Assembly (NCBI GenBank): GCA_964554795.1
Contig: CAZKQB010000008.1
Coordinates: 11,868 to 75,867, forward strand
From: SFHK01 sp964554795
GTDB lineage: Bacteria; Bacillota; Clostridia; Christensenellales; Aristaeellaceae
Reading direction: 5' to 3'
Length of the DNA: 64,000 nt
How positions within the stretch are numbered: position 1 is the first letter of the stretch; each line of letters begins with the position of its first letter. The position numbers and the translations under genes are program-made. Under the pieces are notes generated by a model. That model saw only the letters and a program-made list of their open reading frames with translations, did no database searches and had not been told where the DNA came from. This document shows positions 58,924-64,000 of the stretch, in pieces.

Positions 58924-59499
58924 CTACTTCCTCATTTCAAATACGTCTGCATTCAGAAGCCGGGCATCCTGCCTGTCATGCGTTACGGCAATCACCGTAC
59001 GTCCTGCCGTCTGCGCAACTACCCATGCCGCTGTGCATGCGCGTGTCTGGTCGTCCAGTCCCTGAAACGGCTCGTCCAGCAACAGAAGATGGCTCTCATA
59101 CAGCACGGCGCGAGCAATCGCAACCCTGCGCGCCATGCCGCCGCTCAGCTCGCGCACAGGCTTGTTCACGCTGTCCGAAAGCCCTAACGCCCCAAGTGCA
59201 GCCTCCGCGCGCGCATCTGCTTCGCGACCGCTCAGCACCAGCGCCACGTTTTTCCGCGCGCTCAAGTGAGAGATCAACCGATTTTCCTGAAAAAGAAACG
59301 CCAGCCTCCCTACGCCAATAATCTCTCCGGACTCAGGCGCCTCCAGCCCAGAAATCAAACGCAAAAGCGTAGTCTTTCCGCAGCCGGACGGACCCATTAC
59401 GCAGTGCGAGAGCCCCGCAGCAAAACGGTGGCTGAAATTCGAAAGCACTGTCTGCTCTCCATAGCGCATTGTCAGATTTCGAACAACCACATCCGTCAT
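58924..59499 (-). CDS. ABC transporter ATPase (SsuB/TauB-like)
   Basis: The 191-residue ATPase has Walker A GPSGCGKTT, a short Q-loop region (LFQENRLI), signature LSGGMARR, Walker B LLLLDEP and H-loop VTHD. It is at the short end of the nitrate/sulfonate/taurine family. It overlaps the permease gene by ATGA and drives the import described there. Confidence 0.94.
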   Translation of the reverse strand: MTDVVVRNLTMRYGEQTVLSNFSHRFAAGLSHCVMGPSGCGKTTLLRLISGLEAPESGEIIGVGRLAFLFQENRLISHLSARKNVALVLSGREADARAEAALGALGLSDSVNKPVRELSGGMARRVAIARAVLYESHLLLLDEPFQGLDDQTRACTAAWVVAQTAGRTVIAVTHDRQDARLLNADVFEMRK

Positions 59500-60275
59500 T
59501 TCGCGCCTTCTCCCTTCAGCCCGCGGCCAAGCCAGCGCAAAAGCACCTTTACCGTGCCCTCAAACGCCAGACTTAGAAGTACAATCGTCAGTGTCCAGGC
59601 AAGAAGATCTCCGGTTTCCAGATAGACCTTCGCTGCGTACAGCCGGTCGCCGATCGACCCTCGCGGCACGGCGATCACCTCCGCGGCAATGCCGCTTTTC
59701 CATGCAAGACCCACGGATACATTCGTCGCAGCCACAAGATAGGGATGCACTGCCGGAAAATACAGATACCTCATCCGCTTTGCCGGCCCAAGGCCATACA
59801 CGCCTGCCATTTCCATCAGCTTTCCATCCACGCTCCTTACGCCCGTGAGAAGGTTCGTATAGAACACCGGAAAGCAAATCAAAAACGAGATAAACGCGCT
59901 AAGACGCGCTTTCGGAAGCCAAAACAACGCCAAAATGATGAACGACGCCACGGGAATCGCCCGAATCACACGCACCAGCGGCGCTAGCAGCACGTGAACC
60001 CACTCCCAGTGCGCAGCAACCGCGCCAAGCAGCGCGCCTGCAGCCATGCCCCACGCCAGTCCTTCGGCAATGCGTAGCGAGGAAAACACCACGCGCTGCC
60101 AGAAATCGGTTTCTCCCATCAATTCAAACCATCTTTTAAGCACCGAAACAGGAGATACCAGCAGTATCCCCTGTTTCAACGCCATTGCAGCCAGCTGCCA
60201 CACGAGCAGCCAGAACGCAGCGGCCAGAACACGCACGAAGCCGCGCGGCAGTCGTCCTTTCGCCTTACTGGGCAT
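59496..60275 (-). CDS. ABC transporter permease (SsuC/TauC-like)
   Basis: The 259-residue protein has about six membrane helices and a BPD-type EAA region (MEMAGVYGLGPAKRMRYLYF, then PAVHPYL). The ATG at 60275 overlaps the end of the binding-protein gene by 11 bases. The family imports sulfonates, nitrate, riboflavin or thiamine precursors; the substrate here is not known. Confidence 0.92.
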   Translation of the reverse strand: MPSKAKGRLPRGFVRVLAAAFWLLVWQLAAMALKQGILLVSPVSVLKRWFELMGETDFWQRVVFSSLRIAEGLAWGMAAGALLGAVAAHWEWVHVLLAPLVRVIRAIPVASFIILALFWLPKARLSAFISFLICFPVFYTNLLTGVRSVDGKLMEMAGVYGLGPAKRMRYLYFPAVHPYLVAATNVSVGLAWKSGIAAEVIAVPRGSIGDRLYAAKVYLETGDLLAWTLTIVLLSLAFEGTVKVLLRWLGRGLKGEGAK

Positions 60276-61230
60276 CGATATAGTAGAAGCCGTCGTCCGG
60301 CAGCTCTCCGCCCACGGCAGTCGGATTTTGAGCAAACAGCACGTTCAGATACCCGGACAGCTTCGTCTTCATCTCCTCACCGGTGATGCACACGATGTTG
60401 CACTTCGGTACCGCAATCTTCGCGACATTCTCTGCAACGATGCCGTATTCACCGATTAGCTTCGCTGCCTCATCCACATTCTCATTCACATAAGCAACCG
60501 ACGCAGCATACTCGGTCATAAACGCCTTTACTGCGTCCGGATTTTCTTCGACAAACGCCTTGCGGGCTACGACCACGCCGGTAATCATGCCGGAGGGCGT
60601 TTCGCTGCCTTCCTGCAGTCTATCCCATTCCTCAGTCAGGTCGAGCGCTACACGCAGGTCACTCGCCTTGGTCTGCGCCACGGTCACAAACGGCTGGGGC
60701 AGCATGGCCACGGCAGTTTCGTCCGCCAGCAGGTTCGTCAAGCACTCGGCATGCTCCGCACAGAACTGTACGTCGACATCCTTCTCTGAATCAAGGCCTG
60801 TCTCGGCGAGAATATAGTTGATCGCATACTCCGGCGTCGAGCCCTTTCCACTGACATACAGCGTGCGGCCGCGCAAATCCTCTACGGTATGAATGGTATC
60901 GCCACGCTCAACGATATACAGAACGCCCAGCGTGTTCACGGCCAGAACCTGAACGCCGCCCTGCGTCTTGTTGAACAGCACGCTCGCCAGATTGGCGGGA
61001 ACACAGGCAATGTCCACCTCGCCCTTGATGATAGCGGGAGTGATAACATCCGGCGCGCTCTCAAGCGAGAACTGATACCCGGCGTTTTCCGCTTCATCCT
61101 TCATCATCTTGACCATACCCATGCCCGTCGGGCCGTTCAGCGCAACCACGCGCACCGTTTCTCCGTCGGCAAACGCGCAGACGGAGAATGCCAGCAGAAG
61201 AGCCAGCAGAACCGATACAAACTTTTTCAT
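60265..61230 (-). CDS. ABC transporter substrate-binding protein (NMT1/SsuA-like)
   Basis: The 321-residue protein starts with a Sec signal peptide (MKKFVSVLLALLLAFSVCAF) and has the periplasmic-binding fold of NMT1/SsuA-like proteins (GEVDIACVPANLASVLFNK). A lipobox is not clear: the sequence before Cys is FSV, not the usual L-A/S-G/A. A Gram-positive binding protein without an anchor would be odd, so either the lipobox is unusual or it is retained in another way. It lies 10 bases after the small glycyl-radical gene. Confidence 0.9.
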   Translation of the reverse strand: MKKFVSVLLALLLAFSVCAFADGETVRVVALNGPTGMGMVKMMKDEAENAGYQFSLESAPDVITPAIIKGEVDIACVPANLASVLFNKTQGGVQVLAVNTLGVLYIVERGDTIHTVEDLRGRTLYVSGKGSTPEYAINYILAETGLDSEKDVDVQFCAEHAECLTNLLADETAVAMLPQPFVTVAQTKASDLRVALDLTEEWDRLQEGSETPSGMITGVVVARKAFVEENPDAVKAFMTEYAASVAYVNENVDEAAKLIGEYGIVAENVAKIAVPKCNIVCITGEEMKTKLSGYLNVLFAQNPTAVGGELPDDGFYYIDAQ

Positions 61231-61240
61231 TCGTCTTTTC

Positions 61241-61516
61241 TCATGCCTCCATGCTGTGCTTAACCCTGTCTCGCTCCTCCGCGCGCTTCGCGTTGTTGAA
61301 GCGATCCAACGTGCCTACCAGATAGCCGGTAATGCGACGAATGCGCTCGAAGGGAAGCTTGGTCAGGTAATAATGAATATCGACATATTCGCCATCCAGC
61401 TTCACATCCACGCGTTCCAGTGCGCGCCCATATTTCTCGCGTCCGCGCGCAACGTAAGCATCTGATTCCTCCTTGGAAATCGTTCCGCCTGTCACATGAA
61501 TCACAACATCCTGCAT
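61241..61516 (-). CDS. Small stand-alone NrdD-type glycyl-radical domain protein
   Basis: The 91-residue protein ends with a near copy of the NrdD C-terminus: FERIRRITGYLVGT, then NNAKRAEERDRVKH. About 28 of 32 residues match the NrdD at 46717. The glycyl-radical Gly lies in the TGYL segment. The zinc-binding Cys pairs of NrdD are absent, and the first ~55 residues (MQDVVIHVTGGTISKEESDA) form a different short domain. It may act as a spare radical part, as YfiD/GrcA does for pyruvate formate-lyase, or regulate NrdG; both are inferences. GAGGAGG precedes the ATG at 61516. Confidence 0.82.
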   Translation of the reverse strand: MQDVVIHVTGGTISKEESDAYVARGREKYGRALERVDVKLDGEYVDIHYYLTKLPFERIRRITGYLVGTLDRFNNAKRAEERDRVKHSMEA

Positions 61517-61584
61517 GATTTTCCTCCTCTCTTTCGGCTGTATTATACCGCCTTTTGCGCGCCTTTTCCGTTGCAATTGCAACG

Positions 61585-62253
61585 TCAGTTTGTTTTCTTT
61601 CCATGAGGAAGTGAAAAGCTGTTTTTATAGAAATCGATAATTCCCTCTTTCTTCATCAACGAGAGCTCGCGCGACAGCGCCGATCGGTTTACACCCAAAT
61701 ACACTGCCATGTCACTGCGATCGAACGGCAGATTGAACATATGCCCCTCGCGAACGGCATACTGAGAAAACAGCGTCATCAGCTTTTGACGAATGGTAGG
61801 CTTAGAAAGAATCTGTATCCGGTCGTTCATGGAAAGCGTCTTGAGCGTGAGCATTCGAAGGAAACGATCGGCATGCTCAAGGCATTCCGTATCACCAGGC
61901 ACAAGCAGTCCCTCCGTGCGCATCCACACTACCTCTCCCGTCTCCACGCACTCGGCATACACCTGCGACTCAGCCGTGCGCTGATAGCACATCGACTCGC
62001 CAAACGTTTGCCCCGGCGTGACCGTTGCCATGATCATGTGATGGCCGTCCAGATCGTCTGACATGATCTGAACGGTGCCAGACAGCACAAGCGCAAAGTG
62101 AGACACGCTGTCCCCGATGTGGATCAGCGCGTCTCCCTTCTGATAGCGTCTGCGCGCGGCATGATAAAACCGAAGCGCTGCTGCAATTTCCTCGTCCGTC
62201 ATTCCCGCGAACAGCGGGCAGCGGCGCAGAATGTCATTTTCGGACGCACTCAT
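61585..62253 (-). CDS. Crp/Fnr-family transcriptional regulator
   Basis: The 222-residue protein has an N-terminal cyclic-nucleotide-type beta barrel (GDSVSHFALVLSGTVQIMSD, GQTFGES) and a C-terminal winged helix (FDRSDMAVYLGVNRSALSRE). It lacks the N-terminal cysteine cluster of Fnr, so it does not sense oxygen by an iron-sulfur centre. It starts three bases after the ScfB stop and probably acts on the glycyl-radical protein and transporter genes downstream. Confidence 0.93.
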   Translation of the reverse strand: MSASENDILRRCPLFAGMTDEEIAAALRFYHAARRRYQKGDALIHIGDSVSHFALVLSGTVQIMSDDLDGHHMIMATVTPGQTFGESMCYQRTAESQVYAECVETGEVVWMRTEGLLVPGDTECLEHADRFLRMLTLKTLSMNDRIQILSKPTIRQKLMTLFSQYAVREGHMFNLPFDRSDMAVYLGVNRSALSRELSLMKKEGIIDFYKNSFSLPHGKKTN

Positions 62254-62256
62254 GCT

Positions 62257-63645
62257 TTAGCCTTCCTCCGAAGCGTCTCCCGCGGTAGCCGCCTTTACCA
62301 TGATGGCGCATTCCATGCGCTTTTTGAACAGCTCGCAGCCGTATTCATACACACCCAGAATGCTGCCCGTGGCATGATAGGCATTGGCCGCACAGCCGCC
62401 GGAGCAATACAGCTTTGCCCAGCAATCCTTGCACTCCGGACGCGCATAGGCATTGCACAGCTTAAACTCAGCCGGTACATCCGGATTCTGAATGCCATCG
62501 AACACATTGCCAATCTTATACTTCTCCTCGCCTACAAACTGGTGGCAGGGATACAGGTCGCCCCACGGCGTAACCGCCATATACTCGGTGCCGCTGCCGC
62601 AGCCGGACACGCGCTTGTAAACGCACGGTCCATGCGACAGATCAAGCATATAATGATAGAACGTAAACGGATGGCCTTCCTTCTCGCGCCGGATCATTTC
62701 CTTTGCGAGGATTTCGTACTGTTCATACAGTACCGGCAGGTCTTCCTTCGTCAGCGCGTACGGATCGCCCGGCGGGCATACAACCGGCTCCATGCTCAGC
62801 TGCGTAAATCCCAAATCAAGCATGTGGAACAGATCGTTTGTAAAATCGGTGTTCATATGCGTGTAGGTGCCGCGAACATAGTAATTCCGTTCTCCGCGAG
62901 CCTTTGCGAACTTCTGGAATTTAGGCACCACCACATCATAGCTTCCGCGCCCTGCGTAATCCACGCGGAAGCGGTCATGCACTTCCTTGCGCCCGTCAAG
63001 GCTCATAACCACATTGTGCATTTCACGGTTGGCAAACTCTATCACCTCGTCGTCCACCAGGACGCCGTTCGTTGTCAGCGTAAAGCGGAAATTCTTGCCG
63101 GTCTCCTTCTCTCTCTCTCGGGCGTAAGCCACAAGCCGCTTCACGACATCCCAGTTCATCAACGGCTCTCCGCCGAAAAAGTCCACCTCAAGATTCCTAT
63201 GTGCGCCGCTGTTTTCAATTAGGAAATCCAACGCGCGCTTGCCCACATCAAACGACATCAGCGCCCGCTCGCCGTGATACTTACCCTGGCTGGCAAAGCA
63301 GTAGGAGCAGTTCAGATTGCAGGTGTGCGCCACATGCAGGCACAATGCCTTCACATGCGTCTGGCGGCGCTTAAAGTCGATAGCAAGATCACGGTATTCG
63401 TCCTCGGTGTAAAGCTTCCCTGCGTCCTTTAGGGCGCGGATATCGTCCATCAGCGCACGAAGCTCTTTTTCGTTCACGTCGGCGCGCGCGCCGTACTTCA
63501 TCAGAAGCTCGGCAACCGTCTCGTCCTCCGTCCGCGTTTCATACAGCGCAATCGCGTCATACGCCACGTCGTCCACCACGTGCACCGAGCCGGAAAACAC
63601 GTCCAGCACGATATTGTACCCATTCAACTTGTATTGATGAATCAT
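62257..63645 (-). CDS. scfB: SCIFF peptide maturase (radical SAM thioether-forming enzyme)
   Basis: The 462-residue enzyme has a RiPP-recognition-like N-terminus, the radical SAM site CNLNCSYCFASQG near 104-113 and a C-terminal SPASM domain with CNAYARPECKDCWAKLYCSG. It forms Cys-to-Thr thioether bridges in the SCIFF peptide encoded just upstream. ATG 63645 follows GGGAGAGGG; the longer frame from 63786 is rejected because it covers the terminator and peptide gene. Confidence 0.96.
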   Translation of the reverse strand: MIHQYKLNGYNIVLDVFSGSVHVVDDVAYDAIALYETRTEDETVAELLMKYGARADVNEKELRALMDDIRALKDAGKLYTEDEYRDLAIDFKRRQTHVKALCLHVAHTCNLNCSYCFASQGKYHGERALMSFDVGKRALDFLIENSGAHRNLEVDFFGGEPLMNWDVVKRLVAYAREREKETGKNFRFTLTTNGVLVDDEVIEFANREMHNVVMSLDGRKEVHDRFRVDYAGRGSYDVVVPKFQKFAKARGERNYYVRGTYTHMNTDFTNDLFHMLDLGFTQLSMEPVVCPPGDPYALTKEDLPVLYEQYEILAKEMIRREKEGHPFTFYHYMLDLSHGPCVYKRVSGCGSGTEYMAVTPWGDLYPCHQFVGEEKYKIGNVFDGIQNPDVPAEFKLCNAYARPECKDCWAKLYCSGGCAANAYHATGSILGVYEYGCELFKKRMECAIMVKAATAGDASEEG

Positions 63646-63661
63646 TCGTTCCCTCTCCCAT

Positions 63662-63698
63662 AAAAAACGCCGTTTGCCCGCGAACGGGACAAACGGCG
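63662..63698 (-). terminator. Hairpin between scfA and scfB
   Basis: CGCCGTTTG (63668-63676) pairs with CAAACGGCG (63690-63698), with a further CCCG/CGGG inside, and is followed on the minus strand by six T's. It should stop most transcripts after the peptide gene and let few reach the maturase, which fits the need for more peptide than enzyme. Confidence 0.82.
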
Positions 63699-63713
63699 GC
63701 GCTTCGGCTGGAA

Positions 63714-63854
63714 TTACTTCTTCTCGCAGGGCTGGTTGGCCACGCCGCAGGAAGTCTTGCACGCGGACTGGCAGGAGGTCTGGCACTCGCCGCAGCCGCC
63801 GTTTTTCGCGCTCTTGTTGAGGTCGCGGGTTTCGAGGGTCTGAATTCTCTTCAT
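63714..63854 (-). CDS. scfA: SCIFF peptide (six cysteines in forty-five)
   Basis: The 46-residue precursor has exactly six Cys in a C-terminal block (GGCGECQTSCQSACKTSC, then QPC), with Thr and Ser as partners. Its leader MKRIQTLETRDLNKSA is typical. SCIFF is nearly universal in Clostridia, with unknown function. The ATG at 63854 follows AAGGAGAT; a longer start at 63896 lacks support. Confidence 0.96.
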   Translation of the reverse strand: MKRIQTLETRDLNKSAKNGGCGECQTSCQSACKTSCGVANQPCEKK

Positions 63855-63887
63855 GATATAATCTCCTTTTATACGAAACTTGCTTAT

Positions 63888-63916
63888 ATTGTACACTTTC
63901 GCGCCCTGCCTGTCAA
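63888..63916 (-). promoter_or_regulatory. Promoter of scfA
   Basis: On the minus strand a perfect TTGACA (63911-63916) and TACAAT (63888-63893) are 17 bases apart. The rest of the window to 64000 shows no gene. Confidence 0.85.
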
Positions 63917-64000
63917 GAGCACTCCGCGTGCAGGACGTTATTTTTCTGTAGCACTACAATACATCTTGCACACCCGCTGCCAAAAAAGAAGTGAGACTTG

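Noticed and set aside
1..64000. CRISPR array, tRNA or rRNA genes, prophage
   Set aside because: I saw no regularly spaced direct repeats, no cloverleaf candidates and no phage structural genes while reading both strands.

Overview
The window looks like a chromosomal segment of a high-GC, strictly anaerobic member of the Clostridia, probably an uncultured gut lineage near Christensenellales (the order is an inference, with low confidence). The signs are a SCIFF peptide with its radical SAM maturase, an Rnf complex, a class III (anaerobic) ribonucleotide reductase, a T-box leader, a type III pantothenate kinase, ECF-type vitamin transporters and AGGAGG-type ribosome binding sites. Genes are dense and many overlap by ATGA or GTGA. 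I see no rRNA, tRNA, CRISPR array, prophage or complete insertion sequence. Codon bias makes long antisense open frames common; these are left out.

Layout. 1-8.5 kb (minus strand): a partial SWIM/SNF2 helicase, a TetM-like ribosomal GTPase fused to a Rae1/YacP-like NYN nuclease, an LtaS-like sulfatase, a thioredoxin reductase-like flavoprotein and an orphan corrinoid protein. 8.7-11 kb (plus): an M24 peptidase, EF-P and a CD1247-like protein. 11-15 kb (plus): a TetR-led cluster with a flavin reductase-like protein, an SDR, a DUF1295 (5-alpha-reductase-like) membrane enzyme and a hydrophobic protein. 15-21.4 kb: hydrolases, the CCA-adding enzyme, a probable pantothenate transporter and pantothenate kinase. 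21.5-26.2 kb (minus): RecD2, ComFC, a promoter-driven structured RNA that fits the raiA motif, and a zinc-ribbon protein. 26.4-29.7 kb: a regulator, a PAP2 phosphatase, a lone LarC C-terminal domain, an AadA-like nucleotidyltransferase and an oxidoreductase.

29.8-35.4 kb (plus): an operon of MalQ, glycogen phosphorylase and an HflX that carries an N-terminal JAMM-like motif. 35.5-36.7 kb: an AT-rich islet with an HExxH protein and a small element with terminal inverted repeats. 36.7-46.1 kb (minus): one long operon from a single strong promoter, with a NusG-II protein, a Gx transporter, rnfGCDEAB, an FAD synthetase half, RibU, a riboflavin kinase half, a protein of unknown family and a PPTase-pyrophosphatase fusion. 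Flavin uptake and activation thus share a transcript with a flavin-rich membrane complex. 46.2-49 kb (minus): NrdD and NrdG, with candidate NrdR boxes. 49.5-58.3 kb (plus): a GH38 mannosidase, a double-domain ThyX, a C26 amidotransferase, a T-box and IleRS, and a SMI1/KNR4 protein. 58.3-64 kb (minus): SCIFF peptide and maturase, a Crp/Fnr regulator, a free-standing copy of the NrdD glycyl-radical tail, an ABC importer and a decayed gene.

The best candidates for undescribed biology are the TetM-Rae1 fusion, the JAMM-HflX fusion, the Rnf-flavin operon with its split RibF, the complementary double ThyX, the stand-alone NrdD tail and the raiA-like RNA beside a zinc-ribbon gene instead of raiA/hpf. 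All calls come from reading the sequence; no database search was run.
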